A DNA stretch of 64,000 nt from Savagea serpentis. GTDB taxonomy: Bacteria; Bacillota; Bacilli; Bacillales_A; Planococcaceae. Position 1 is the first letter of the stretch. Each line of letters begins with the position of its first letter. The notes beneath the pieces were generated by a model. It saw only the letters and a list, made by a program, of their open reading frames with translations. It was not told where the DNA came from and did no database searches. Position numbers and translations under genes: made by a program. Location of the stretch: NCBI RefSeq assembly GCF_015351395.1, contig NZ_JADKPV010000001.1:310001-374000 (forward strand), written 5' to 3'. This document shows, piece after piece, positions 1 to 8,330 of the stretch.

Positions 1-1
1 A

Positions 2-556
2 GTTCAAATAGCGAAATGGCTGTCGAGTTTATTCGTCGCAAGCAGTACATATGTTGGATTATTTTTGTTATCAATCGGTTCGTATATCGCGCTTTACACG
101 ACTCCATCTTTATGGACAAGTTATGTGAGCAGTAGTTGGAACGTAGAAGGGCCGAACTTATTTATGACATGGTATCCTTTCACATTTATTCAATATGTAT
201 CAGTGCAGTGGGGAATTGGGCTTTCCATTATCGTGCTCGTTGTCTGTTTGACGTGGGCGATCAGTTTATATTGGCATCAAACGTATATCGCAACGGCAGC
301 CGTGATCGCGATTTTATTTTTATTGTTTATCGTGCCTGCCTTCATTTCGAAAAGTTCAAGCTTGCTCATTTATGCGACCTATACTTTATCGACGCTCATC
401 GTAGGAACTGCTCATTGGCTCATGATGTGGAAAGGGTATACGCTCGATCCTCATTTTGAATGGAAAACATTGCTTCTTTCTGCAATAATGATTGGAATAA
501 TTTCCTTCTACGCATGGCGACATTTTAAAAGAAAAGATTGGCAGGAGGTAGAGTGA
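2..556 (+). CDS. Partial ABC-2-type membrane permease, 5' end outside window
   Basis: The reading frame is open at the left edge, so only the C-terminal 184 residues are visible. They contain about five hydrophobic segments and end in a basic tail (AWRHFKRKDW), the usual look of an ABC-2-type permease C-terminus. The TGA stop overlaps the ATG of the next membrane protein (ATGA), so the two are translationally coupled and probably form one transporter or act with an ATPase encoded further left. The substrate cannot be deduced. A polytopic membrane protein is certain; the ABC-2 assignment rests on topology and pairing. Confidence 0.6.
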   Translation, partial: VQIAKWLSSLFVASSTYVGLFLLSIGSYIALYTTPSLWTSYVSSSWNVEGPNLFMTWYPFTFIQYVSVQWGIGLSIIVLVVCLTWAISLYWHQTYIATAAVIAILFLLFIVPAFISKSSSLLIYATYTLSTLIVGTAHWLMMWKGYTLDPHFEWKTLLLSAIMIGIISFYAWRHFKRKDWQEVE

Positions 557-1725
557 TGAAAATCTTTTGGAATGAGTGTAAAAAATACCGGTCACTTCCC
601 CTTCTATTGTTTGTTTTAAGTGCGCATTTCATTACGTACATGTTGCTGACAGATTATGATATTCGGATGATGAATCAAGGAAAATCTACCGCTTCAAGCA
701 TCATCGTCCACCGAGAACTCGTCGACACATACGGTCCGTCGATGACAAAAGAGGATTGGGAAGATGTCAAACGAATAACAGCGCTGTATCAAACAAAGTT
801 AGATGCATACGTTCAAAACGATGTGGAGCTCCGACAATTAGGCGTGAACACATTTGAAGAATGGCAACAGCTCATTTGGGAAGAAAATGAACGGGGAGAA
901 CGGGCTTCCGCTCTACATGACGATTGGATTTTTGAATCAAATGAGTCGGAAGATTTTTGGCTTTGGCAAGAATATGACCGCCTGTTAAGTTTTTACGAAG
1001 GAAATGAGACATACATTGAGCAAAATCGACATGGACCCGGTCATCGTGACGCAGCGTCCCCTGACTATTACGAACAATTGTATGAACAGTCTACGATTGT
1101 AGCGCAACCTGAACGAATTTTTCTCATCGTTCGCAATTTAACGACGTCTGCCGTACTCATCGTCGTTCTCGTCACTTTACTCATTACAGCACCCGTTCAT
1201 TATCAAGATCGCATGCAAAGAATGATTCCGTTACAATACAGTACGACATACGGCAGACGTTTGCCTTTTGTGAAATGGCTCGCTAGTATGACGGTCAGCG
1301 GTATACTTACTTTCATTATGATCGTCGTCTATGCGTATTTGATGGAACGAAACGGTCATCTATACTTTGTCGACGTGCCGATTCGGGAGTTAATTTCAGG
1401 TGAAATTTGGTTCGATTGGACAATTGGAGAATGGTTATGGATGACGGTCGTTGTATTATTCTTTTTCACGTTCGTCTCAACGATCGTCGGAATGTGGATC
1501 GGAACGTATGCGAAAAACGCATTGCAACTTGCAGGAGGAGTTATTTTAGCTGTGATCGCTTGTGCGGCGATTCTTTTACCGCTTTCCATTACCCGTCTGT
1601 TTAGTGCGTGGTATCCGCCTTTCTATACGTGGGTTCAGCTCGGTAGCATCGGACTGTTCGCTATAATCTTATTGGGAGCGATTGTTTATTGTGAAAAGAA
1701 GAAAGACGTCGTACCATTTGAATGA
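556..1725 (+). CDS. ABC-2-type membrane permease-like protein
   Basis: 389 residues. One membrane segment lies near residues 14-33, followed by a long acidic, soluble, probably extracellular region (about 35-185) and then about six membrane segments to the C-terminus, which ends in a charged cytoplasmic tail. This is the architecture of ABC-2 permeases with a large first loop. The ATG at 556 is chosen because AGGAGGT sits eight bases upstream and it overlaps the previous stop. It is the last gene of the operon entering from the left. No ATPase is visible here, so the transport role is inferred and the substrate is unknown. Confidence 0.6.
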   Translation: MKIFWNECKKYRSLPLLLFVLSAHFITYMLLTDYDIRMMNQGKSTASSIIVHRELVDTYGPSMTKEDWEDVKRITALYQTKLDAYVQNDVELRQLGVNTFEEWQQLIWEENERGERASALHDDWIFESNESEDFWLWQEYDRLLSFYEGNETYIEQNRHGPGHRDAASPDYYEQLYEQSTIVAQPERIFLIVRNLTTSAVLIVVLVTLLITAPVHYQDRMQRMIPLQYSTTYGRRLPFVKWLASMTVSGILTFIMIVVYAYLMERNGHLYFVDVPIRELISGEIWFDWTIGEWLWMTVVVLFFFTFVSTIVGMWIGTYAKNALQLAGGVILAVIACAAILLPLSITRLFSAWYPPFYTWVQLGSIGLFAIILLGAIVYCEKKKDVVPFE

Positions 1726-1733
1726 ACGAGTTA

Positions 1734-1762
1734 TTGCTATTCGGAATTAGTCGTTGTATAAT
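1734..1762 (+). promoter_or_regulatory. SigA-type promoter for yneF
   Basis: TTGCTA (1734-1739), a 17-base spacer and a perfect TATAAT (1757-1762), about 45 bases upstream of the yneF start. Confidence 0.7.
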
Positions 1763-1807
1763 GCATAGTGGACAGTTTATCGAATAAAGCAGTTAAGGAG
1801 GAACGAC

Positions 1808-2044
1808 ATGAGTACAATTTGGGTAGTCCTCATTGCACTTGCTACTTTAATTATCGGCGTTTTCATCGGATTTTGGGTTTCTAAAAAATATATGGAAAAC
1901 TACTTGGAAGAAAACCCACCGATTAACGAAGAGATGTTACGTGTGATGATGATGCAAATGGGTCAAAAACCATCACAGAAGAAAATTAATCAAATGATGA
2001 ATCAAATGAACCGTGTAAGTGACAAGCAAAAAAACAAAAAATAA
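1808..2044 (+). CDS. yneF: YneF family (UPF0154) small membrane protein
   Basis: 78 residues. One N-terminal membrane segment (residues 4-25) is followed by a short soluble tail with the family pattern [18 protein letters not shown] and the PSQKKINQ signature. The family is widespread in Firmicutes and its function is not established. AAGGAGG lies just upstream of the ATG. It has its own promoter and terminator, so it is monocistronic. In B. subtilis yneF is not next to yqkD, so the gap after this gene is a rearrangement junction relative to that genome. Confidence 0.85.
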   Translation: MSTIWVVLIALATLIIGVFIGFWVSKKYMENYLEENPPINEEMLRVMMMQMGQKPSQKKINQMMNQMNRVSDKQKNKK

Positions 2045-2050
2045 AACGTA

Positions 2051-2087
2051 AAGACTGACTTCTCATTAACGAGAGTCAGTCTTTTTT
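2051..2087. terminator. Bidirectional terminator between yneF and yqkD
   Basis: Inverted repeat AAGACTGACT / AGTCAGTCTT (2051-2060 and 2074-2083), followed by a T-run on the plus strand. The right arm overlaps the last codons of the convergent hydrolase gene. Confidence 0.8.
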
Positions 2088-2999
2088 AACATGTTGTAAA
2101 AAGTCAGCGATCGCATCTCGGTATGCTTCTCGATTTTTTCGATACCCGAGCGCATGTTTTCCTTCTGGTAATAACACGAGTTGTTTAGGCTCATTGGCTG
2201 CTTCGTACAAGTCTTCACTCATATGAGGTAAAATAAAAGTATCTTTCAACGTATGGATGAATAAAATGGGTACTTTTATTTGGTCGACTACTTTGATAGG
2301 AGAAACTTCGCTGAGTGTGTAGCCATCTCGCCATCGAAGAAATAAATTGGCCACGCGTAGTGCTTGCTCGGTCCAATAAGGGGAAGTTTCGGCGCTAGCG
2401 ATGTGAGCGAGTTGTTCTGAGAAACTGGAAAAAGGACAATCCGCTATGATGAATGAAATTGGAGTATTTTCATATGTTCCTCCATATAAAAGAGCAGTCG
2501 CTGCCCCCATCGAAACGCCATGAACTCCAATTTCAGCTTCGGGACCTCTCCATTGTTCTACATATTGAACGACCGCTTTTAAATCGACTTTTTCATAGTA
2601 GCCGAAAGATGTCGTTTTCCCACCACTCGTTCCATGTCTTCTCTGATCATAAATGACTGCATTGTAACCGAACTGTTCAAATAACATCGCAAATTGAATG
2701 GAACTCAGTCGTGTTTCTGTCACGCCATGACTAAAGATGACATAACGAGGCGCATCGATTGTTTGAATGACCGTCGCTTGAATAGGATACCCGTGCATCG
2801 AATCAATTTGAATTTCTTTTTTAGGAACGCGTTCATACCACTTCCGTTGTTCTTCATTGAGTAAAATTTCTCGTTCATAAATGGTAGAGGGGTCTTTCTT
2901 TTTGATGAACATCATGCGGTTCGTCAGTAAATAACCGATAGAAACGAACGCGCTAAATAAAATGCCTAAACTGCTCATGAGCAATTTTAGTAAGCGCAA
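2076..2999 (-). CDS. yqkD: Alpha/beta hydrolase, YqkD-like
   Basis: 307 residues with one N-terminal membrane anchor (about residues 5-27) and an alpha/beta-hydrolase domain. The nucleophile elbow GVSMG holds the serine near residue 163. The upstream FSHGVTE segment and a late acid/histidine pair (KDT, GKHALG) complete a plausible triad. It is probably a membrane-tethered esterase or peptidase-like hydrolase of unknown substrate. I chose the TTG at 2999 because AGAAGG sits seven bases before it; a GTG at 3008 is possible, but the same Shine-Dalgarno would then touch the start codon. It is divergent from yqkE, as in B. subtilis. Confidence 0.8.
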   Translation of the reverse strand: MRLLKLLMSSLGILFSAFVSIGYLLTNRMMFIKKKDPSTIYEREILLNEEQRKWYERVPKKEIQIDSMHGYPIQATVIQTIDAPRYVIFSHGVTETRLSSIQFAMLFEQFGYNAVIYDQRRHGTSGGKTTSFGYYEKVDLKAVVQYVEQWRGPEAEIGVHGVSMGAATALLYGGTYENTPISFIIADCPFSSFSEQLAHIASAETSPYWTEQALRVANLFLRWRDGYTLSEVSPIKVVDQIKVPILFIHTLKDTFILPHMSEDLYEAANEPKQLVLLPEGKHALGYRKNREAYRDAIADFLQHVKKD

Positions 3000-3023
3000 A
3001 TGAATCACCTTCTGTGCAAGATT

Positions 3024-3042
3024 TGATACAATAAGTATACCA
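3024..3042. promoter_or_regulatory. Overlapping divergent extended -10 promoters for yqkD and yqkE
   Basis: Plus strand: TGa-TACAAT (3024-3032). Minus strand: TGg-TATACT (the TATACT hexamer is the complement of 3034-3039). The two -10 elements nearly overlap, so the polymerases would compete. No good -35 is visible for either. Confidence 0.45.
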
Positions 3043-3067
3043 TTGAATAGAAGGAGAGGCGTGTAAG

Positions 3068-3280
3068 ATGATTGATGAAAAATTCACACTCGCAGATCAA
3101 CTGAATGAAGCGTTACAAAAAGAGTTGAAAACGGTGAAAAAAGAAGCGCAACAAAGAGAGAAAAAAGAATTAGAACAGCAACGTGAAAGAAAACGTAAAG
3201 AGCGAGAAGAACGTGAAAAAAATAAAAGCTTCGAAGAACTATTAGCAGAATATGATGGGCCTATTCAAAAATATGAATAA
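3068..3280 (+). CDS. yqkE: YqkE-like DUF3886 coiled-coil protein
   Basis: 70 residues, almost entirely charged. A central run of Lys/Glu/Arg/Gln (about residues 18-54) should form a single helix or coiled coil, and the C-terminus has the conserved SFEELLAEYDGP-like ending of the DUF3886 family. No function is known. AAGGAGAGG lies upstream of the ATG. Its position beside yqkD matches B. subtilis, which supports the family call. It is followed by its own terminator. Confidence 0.75.
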   Translation: MIDEKFTLADQLNEALQKELKTVKKEAQQREKKELEQQRERKRKEREEREKNKSFEELLAEYDGPIQKYE

Positions 3281-3290
3281 TTATTAATGA

Positions 3291-3320
3291 AAGTTACTCT
3301 CTTACTGAGTAACTTTTTTT
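3291..3320 (+). terminator. Terminator after yqkE
   Basis: Hairpin AAGTTACTC / GAGTAACTT (3291-3299 and 3307-3315) followed by a seven-T run. Confidence 0.85.
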
Positions 3321-3433
3321 GAAAATATTATTTCATCACACTAAAGCGTTGAATCATTGAAGTACCATAGCTTAAGCGCTATTTTAAGCCATTTTAACAG
3401 CGTTAGAACTTTCAGAAAAATCACGAAAATAGA

Positions 3434-3462
3434 TTGACGGAATGAAAAGAACATTGTACGAT
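3434..3462 (+). promoter_or_regulatory. Promoter of the TrpXYZ-type ABC operon
   Basis: TTGACG (3434-3439), a 17-base spacer and TACGAT (3457-3462), 38 bases before the start of the lipoprotein gene. The implied leader is about 30 bases, too short for a T-box or riboswitch, and no NAG-repeat TRAP site is visible in it. Confidence 0.65.
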
Positions 3463-3499
3463 ACCATTTATATCGAAACTATTCAAAGGGGGCTATTCA

Positions 3500-4498
3500 A
3501 TGAAAAAGAATATATTTACATTATTCGCATTATTGGCACTACTCGTGCTTGCAGCATGCGGAGGAGATGACAAACCGTCGACAGAGGCGGAAGGGAATGA
3601 AGGGGAAGCGAGTGGTGACAAAGAGCAATACGTCATCGGCGTAACACAAATTGTAGAACATCCATCGTTAAACGCAGCATTTGACGGATTTAAAAAAGCT
3701 TTAGAAGATGCTGGTTTAGATGTGAAATATGACGTGCAAAACGCACAGAATGACCAAAGCATTAACGCGCAAATTGCGACGAACTTAGTCGGAGATCAAG
3801 TCGATTTAATTTTTGCGAACTCCACACCGAGCGCACTCGCAGCGAAAGCAGCGACAGACGATATTCCGATTGTGTTCACATCGGTGACGAACGCAGTGGA
3901 AGCGAACTTAGTTGATTCGAACGAAGCACCAGGTGGCAACGTTACAGGAACGACAGACAACCACCCGGAAGCAGTCGCGAAAAGTATTGAATTTTTAAAA
4001 GATGAATTAGGGTCAACGAAAATTGGAATGGTGTTTGACTCAGGAGAACAAAACTCACGTGTTCAAATTGACCAAGCGAAAGCAGCAGCTAAACAATACG
4101 GCGTTGAAATCGTTGATGCAGCGGTATCATCGAGCGCTGAAGTAAAACAGGCGACAGAATCGTTAATCGGTAAAGTCGACAGTATTTACATCATTACAGA
4201 TAATACAGTCGTCAACGCTTTAGAATCTGTCGTAGGCGTAGCAGAAGAACATGATTTACCGATGTTCGTCGCTGAGTTCGATTCAGTAGCACGCGGTGGT
4301 TTAGGAGCATTCGGATTTGAGTTTTACGATATCGGATACGAAGCGGGAGAAATGGCTGTTCAAATTTTGAAAGATGGCAAAAAGCCAGCAGACATTCCAG
4401 TACAAGTCCCACAAAACTTACGTTTACTAATTAACGAAGAGAAAGCGAAACAATTAAATATTGAAATTAAAGAAGAATGGAACGCAGAATTAAAATAA
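3500..4498 (+). CDS. ABC transporter substrate-binding lipoprotein (TrpX/COG2984 type)
   Basis: 332 residues. A lipoprotein signal peptide with the lipobox LAAC puts the mature N-terminal cysteine near residue 20; an acidic linker (about 21-45) leads into a two-lobed periplasmic-binding domain starting YVIGVTQIVEHPSLN, typical of the YtpX/TrpX family. It would capture a ligand outside the membrane for the permease and ATPase that follow. In streptococci related systems are tied to tryptophan or aromatic amino acids, but other members are uncharacterised, so tryptophan is only a hypothesis. GGGGG lies upstream of the ATG. It is first in a three-gene operon. Confidence 0.85.
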   Translation: MKKNIFTLFALLALLVLAACGGDDKPSTEAEGNEGEASGDKEQYVIGVTQIVEHPSLNAAFDGFKKALEDAGLDVKYDVQNAQNDQSINAQIATNLVGDQVDLIFANSTPSALAAKAATDDIPIVFTSVTNAVEANLVDSNEAPGGNVTGTTDNHPEAVAKSIEFLKDELGSTKIGMVFDSGEQNSRVQIDQAKAAAKQYGVEIVDAAVSSSAEVKQATESLIGKVDSIYIITDNTVVNALESVVGVAEEHDLPMFVAEFDSVARGGLGAFGFEFYDIGYEAGEMAVQILKDGKKPADIPVQVPQNLRLLINEEKAKQLNIEIKEEWNAELK

Positions 4499-4520
4499 TA
4501 TAAGAAAGGGGGAATAATCG

Positions 4521-5543
4521 ATGCTTGCTTTAGCTGCATTATTCGGTTCAATTGAACAAGGTGTTATTTATGCGATTATGGCACTCGGTGTATATTTAAC
4601 ATTCCGTATTTTAGATTTTCCAGATTTGACGGTAGATGGCAGCTTCGTAACAGGAGCTGCGATTGTCGCAACGATGATCACATTCGGTTATTCTCCAATC
4701 GTTGCGACATTGCTTGCAATCATTGTTGGATTTTTTGCCGGAACAATCACAGGGGTTTTGCACACTAAAGGGAAAATTAATCCGCTACTCTCCGGGATTA
4801 TTATGATGATTGCGCTCTATTCCATTAACTTGCGCATTATGGGCTTGTCGACAGAAACGAGTGTGACACGTCCGAACATTCCACTTTTAAATGAAGAGAC
4901 GGTATTTAGCTCCTTTTTAGCCTTTTGGAAAACATTGCCAGTAGACGGATGGATTAACGGTATGTTCAGTGCACTCGGTGCGCAAAGTTTACCGGGAAGT
5001 TACGGTATTTTAGCGTTAATGATTATCGTCATTATCGTCATTAAATTAATCGTCGACTTCTTTTTACAAACTGAAATCGGTTTAGCAATTCGTGCGACAG
5101 GAAATAACCAACGCATGATTCGCAGTTTTTCAGCGAATACAGACCGCCTCATTATTTTAGGGCTCGGGATTTCAAACGGTCTCGTCGCATTGGCAGGTGG
5201 GCTCATCGCTCAATATAATAAATTCGCAGATAACGGGATGGGGGTCGGAATGATTATCGTCGGTCTCGCTTCGGTCATTATCGGAGAAGCCATTTTCGGA
5301 ACGAAGACGATTGTCCGTACGACATTTGCGGTCATTATTGGATCTGTCATTTATCGCATTATTCTCGGATTTGCATTGCGCATCAATTTAGACCCAGGCG
5401 ATATGAAATTAATTACAGCGATCATCGTCGTCATTGCACTTGTCGTTCCGCGATTATTTGAAGAACGACGGAATAAAAAGAAAAAATTACAAAGACGCGC
5501 CGCATTGGATGCAGAACGGGGGGATCTCCTTGTTAAAAATTGA
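4521..5543 (+). CDS. ABC transporter permease (TrpY/COG4120 type)
   Basis: 340 residues with about eight or nine membrane segments, and a basic cytoplasmic C-tail (RRNKKKKLQRR). The stretch FRILDFPDLTVDGSF near residues 30-45 is characteristic of this permease family, which is related to branched-chain amino-acid permeases. AGAAAGGGGG precedes the ATG. It lies 22 bases after the binding-protein gene and overlaps the ATPase start, so the three genes form one unit. Confidence 0.85.
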   Translation: MLALAALFGSIEQGVIYAIMALGVYLTFRILDFPDLTVDGSFVTGAAIVATMITFGYSPIVATLLAIIVGFFAGTITGVLHTKGKINPLLSGIIMMIALYSINLRIMGLSTETSVTRPNIPLLNEETVFSSFLAFWKTLPVDGWINGMFSALGAQSLPGSYGILALMIIVIIVIKLIVDFFLQTEIGLAIRATGNNQRMIRSFSANTDRLIILGLGISNGLVALAGGLIAQYNKFADNGMGVGMIIVGLASVIIGEAIFGTKTIVRTTFAVIIGSVIYRIILGFALRINLDPGDMKLITAIIVVIALVVPRLFEERRNKKKKLQRRAALDAERGDLLVKN

Positions 5544-6324
5544 TCAAATTTGGAAAGTGTTTAACGAAGGAACACCCGATGAAAAAGTGGCGCTCGACCA
5601 TATCGATTTACATCTACAAGCAGGAGATTTCGTCACGGTCATCGGAAGTAATGGGGCGGGAAAGTCCACGATGCTCAATATGATTTCAGGAGCACTCACA
5701 CCAGATGCAGGAGATATTTATATCGCAGGTAATAATGTGACGAAATTGAAAGAACATGAGCGTGCGCAATATATCGGACGCGTCTTCCAAGACCCGATGG
5801 CAGGAACCGCACCTTCGATGACGATTGAAGAAAACTTAGCGATCGCCTATTCGCGAAACCGTCGTCGTCGCCTCCGTCTCGGTGTGACGAAAGAGCGTCG
5901 TGAATATTTTAAAACGTCGCTTGAAACGCTCGGTCTTCATCTTGAAAATCGAATGAACACACTCGTCGGCATGTTATCAGGGGGAGAGCGTCAAGCGTTA
6001 TCTTTATTGATGGCGACTTTTACGAACCCGAACATTTTACTTTTAGACGAACATACAGCTGCACTCGACCCGTCGCGTGCAGCATCGATTACGGACATTA
6101 CGAAAACACTCGTCGAGAAAGACCAATTGACGACAGTGATGGTTACGCATAATATGCAGCAAGCGCTCGACCTCGGCAACCGCCTCATCATGATGGATAA
6201 AGGCCAAATTATTTTAGAAGTAGGCGAAGAAGAGAAAAAGACGTTGACGATTCCGAAGTTGATGGAACAATTCCAAAAAATACGCGGAGAACAACTCGTG
6301 AACGACGCTGCTTTGTTGAGTTAA
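5530..6324 (+). CDS. ABC transporter ATPase (TrpZ/COG1101 type)
   Basis: 264 residues. Walker A is GSNGAGKST, the Q-loop lies near VFQDP, the signature is LSGGERQ, Walker B is ILLLDEHTAALDP (with H instead of the common P after DE), and the switch histidine is in VTHN. All catalytic elements are present. The TTG at 5530 is chosen because a GGGGGGAT tract precedes it and translation then begins LKIDQIWKVF; it overlaps the permease gene by 14 bases. An upstream in-frame ATG at 5509 has no Shine-Dalgarno. It powers the importer encoded just upstream. Confidence 0.85.
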   Translation: MLKIDQIWKVFNEGTPDEKVALDHIDLHLQAGDFVTVIGSNGAGKSTMLNMISGALTPDAGDIYIAGNNVTKLKEHERAQYIGRVFQDPMAGTAPSMTIEENLAIAYSRNRRRRLRLGVTKERREYFKTSLETLGLHLENRMNTLVGMLSGGERQALSLLMATFTNPNILLLDEHTAALDPSRAASITDITKTLVEKDQLTTVMVTHNMQQALDLGNRLIMMDKGQIILEVGEEEKKTLTIPKLMEQFQKIRGEQLVNDAALLS

Positions 6325-6328
6325 GTTG

Positions 6329-6358
6329 AACTCGGTAGTCTACACTACCGAGTTTTTT
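6329..6358 (+). terminator. Terminator of the ABC operon
   Basis: Ten-base perfect stem AACTCGGTAG / CTACCGAGTT (6329-6338 and 6345-6354), six-base loop, then a T-run. Confidence 0.9.
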
Positions 6359-6380
6359 GTTCTGAAAAAAAGCGTAAACT

Positions 6381-6408
6381 TTGATAAGCTACAAGAAGTG
6401 AATACAAA
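6381..6408 (+). promoter_or_regulatory. Probable promoter of the FAD oxidoreductase-exoA pair
   Basis: TTGATA (6381-6386), 16-base spacer, TACAAA (6403-6408), closely upstream of the start at 6423. The -10 box overlaps the Shine-Dalgarno region, which leaves a very short leader, so confidence is limited. Confidence 0.35.
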
Positions 6409-6422
6409 GTGGAGGTAGCTTT

Positions 6423-7526
6423 ATGAACGTGATTGTAATCGGAAGTGGAATTATCGGAGCGAGTACCGCATACCATCTCGCAAGACGAGGAGTCGCGGTA
6501 ACGTTGATCGACCGTGAAGAACGAGGAAGAGCGACAGATGCCGCTGCAGGAATCGTCGCTCCTTGGCTGTCGCAGCGACGAAACAAGCCGTGGTATGCTT
6601 TAGCGAAAGAAGGAGCGAAATATTACGATGTGCTACGTCAAATGTTGCGAGAAGACGGTGTCGAACAAATCGGGTATGCACAAAATGGTGTCGTTCGTCT
6701 ATATGAAGATGAAAAAAAGAGAGAAAAAATCGAAAAGTTAATGATAAAACGAACAGAAGACGCGCCCGAAATCGGACGATGTGACACACAAAATGAACGC
6801 GAAACTTTGGAGCGCTTCCCTTATCTCGATGAACGGTTTATTTCTTTATTCGTCACAGGTGGAGCACGTGTCGACGGGAAGCAATTGCGAAGTGCTTTAC
6901 TTAAAGCGGCTCGCCATTATCATTTGAAAGAGCTTGTAGGAGATGCGAAATTGCATCGCGAAGGGCAAGAGGTATTCGTCACTTTAAATGGTGAACGTGT
7001 CGAAGGAGACCGCATCGTTGTTGCTACTGGTGCTTGGGCTGCGGAAACTTTCGCATCGATTGAAGTGCCTTTCCCAGTGCGAGGTCAAAAAGCACAAATT
7101 GCGCACTTGCAAGTAGTGGAAGATGTGTCGCATTTACCTGTTGTCATGCCAGATGGTAATCATTATATCGTTCCGCAAGACGATCGCATCATTTGTGGAG
7201 CAACGCATGAGGATGAGTATACGAACTTAAACGTGACAGCAGGGGGAGTGCATTCTATTTTAGACAAAGCGTTCACCGTCGCTCCGAAACTAGAAGAAGC
7301 GACCTTGCTTGAAGTGAGAGTCGGTGTGCGACCTCATACACCGATGTATTCTGTCGTATATGGGACTGTTCCGTCGACAAATAATGTATGGACGGCTAAC
7401 GGTCTCGGAGCTTCAGGCTTAACCGTCGGTCCGTTCGTCGGAGCGGAACTTGCGCGTCTCGTTTTAGGAGAACAACCAGTTTTACCGAAAGAACATTATA
7501 CAATTGAATCGATTCAGGAAGGATGA
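6423..7526 (+). CDS. FAD-dependent oxidoreductase of the DAAO family (YurR-like)
   Basis: 367 residues. The N-terminal dinucleotide motif VIGSGIIGASTAYHLA binds FAD, and ATDAAAGIVAPWLSQRR next to it is characteristic of the YurR-like branch of the D-amino-acid oxidase / glycine oxidase superfamily. A second FAD contact lies near VATGAWA, and the C-terminal NGLGASGLTVGP closes the fold. It probably oxidises an amine or imino acid; the substrate is unknown. GGAGGT lies upstream of the ATG. Its stop overlaps the exonuclease III gene region, so the two are co-transcribed, with no obvious functional link. Confidence 0.8.
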   Translation: MNVIVIGSGIIGASTAYHLARRGVAVTLIDREERGRATDAAAGIVAPWLSQRRNKPWYALAKEGAKYYDVLRQMLREDGVEQIGYAQNGVVRLYEDEKKREKIEKLMIKRTEDAPEIGRCDTQNERETLERFPYLDERFISLFVTGGARVDGKQLRSALLKAARHYHLKELVGDAKLHREGQEVFVTLNGERVEGDRIVVATGAWAAETFASIEVPFPVRGQKAQIAHLQVVEDVSHLPVVMPDGNHYIVPQDDRIICGATHEDEYTNLNVTAGGVHSILDKAFTVAPKLEEATLLEVRVGVRPHTPMYSVVYGTVPSTNNVWTANGLGASGLTVGPFVGAELARLVLGEQPVLPKEHYTIESIQEG

Positions 7527-7531
7527 ATAGT

Positions 7532-8287
7532 TTGAAAATCGTAACGTGGAATGTGAACGGATTACGCGCTGTCGTGAAAAAAGGTTTTTTAGATTATTTT
7601 CATGAAGCGGATGCCGATTTTTTCTGTTTACAAGAAATTAAATTGCAAGAAGGACAAATTGAGTTAGATTTAGAAGGGTATGAAATGTATTGGAATTATG
7701 CGGAGAAAAAAGGCTACTCTGGCACAGCTATTTTTACGAAGCATACACCGCTTTCCGTTCATTACGGAGTAGGAGAAGCAACATCCGAGAAAGAAGGCCG
7801 CATCATTACGCTAGAATATGATAATTATTATATCATCACGGAGTACACACCGAACTCGAAGCGTGATTTAAGCCGTTTAGAAGAACGATTACAGTGGGAA
7901 GAGGATGTACGTCATTATTTACAGATGCTCGATGCGAAAAAGCCCATCATTTATTGTGGGGATTTGAACGTCGCACATACGGAAATTGATTTGAAAAATC
8001 CGAAGTCGAACCGCGGGAATTCAGGGTTTACAGATGAAGAGCGTGCGAAACATACGGCGTTTTTAGAAGCAGGGTTTACCGATACGTTTCGACACATTTA
8101 TCCCGATGCAGAAGGCGCTTATACTTGGTGGAGTTATATGAATAAAGCGCGAGACCGCAATATCGGGTGGCGTATCGATTACATTATGATGAGCGACCGT
8201 CTAGCCGACCGTTTACAAGCGGTGACGATCGAGTCAGAAGTGCTCGGGAGCGACCACTGTCCGGTGACGGCGACATTCGATTTATAA
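7532..8287 (+). CDS. exoA: Exodeoxyribonuclease III / AP endonuclease
   Basis: 251 residues of the ExoIII/APE1 family, which incises DNA at abasic sites and trims 3' ends in base excision repair. Visible catalytic motifs are WNVNGLRA (N-terminus), LQEIKLQ (metal-binding Glu), YTPNSKR, GDLNVAH, WRIDYI and the C-terminal GSDHCP with the catalytic Asp-His. The TTG at 7532 is preferred: GGAAGG lies eight bases before it and the protein then starts LKIVTWN, matching the family start. An ATG at 7523 is in frame but abuts the Shine-Dalgarno. Translation is coupled to the oxidoreductase. Confidence 0.92.
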   Translation: MKIVTWNVNGLRAVVKKGFLDYFHEADADFFCLQEIKLQEGQIELDLEGYEMYWNYAEKKGYSGTAIFTKHTPLSVHYGVGEATSEKEGRIITLEYDNYYIITEYTPNSKRDLSRLEERLQWEEDVRHYLQMLDAKKPIIYCGDLNVAHTEIDLKNPKSNRGNSGFTDEERAKHTAFLEAGFTDTFRHIYPDAEGAYTWWSYMNKARDRNIGWRIDYIMMSDRLADRLQAVTIESEVLGSDHCPVTATFDL

Positions 8288-8290
8288 TCT

Positions 8291-8330
8291 AAAAACATGG
8301 GTGCGAAATTTTTCGCCCCATGTTTTTTTA
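8291..8330. terminator. Bidirectional terminator between exoA and the aldo/keto reductase
   Basis: A long hairpin pairs AAACATGGG and GCGAAA with TTTCGC and CCCATGTTT (8293-8307 with 8311-8325), flanked by an A-run on the left and a T-run on the right, so it works in both directions. Confidence 0.85.

Noticed and set aside
3463-3499. TRAP-binding or T-box control of the TrpXYZ-type operon
   Set aside because: The leader is about 30 bases and shows neither NAG repeats nor a T-box sequence.
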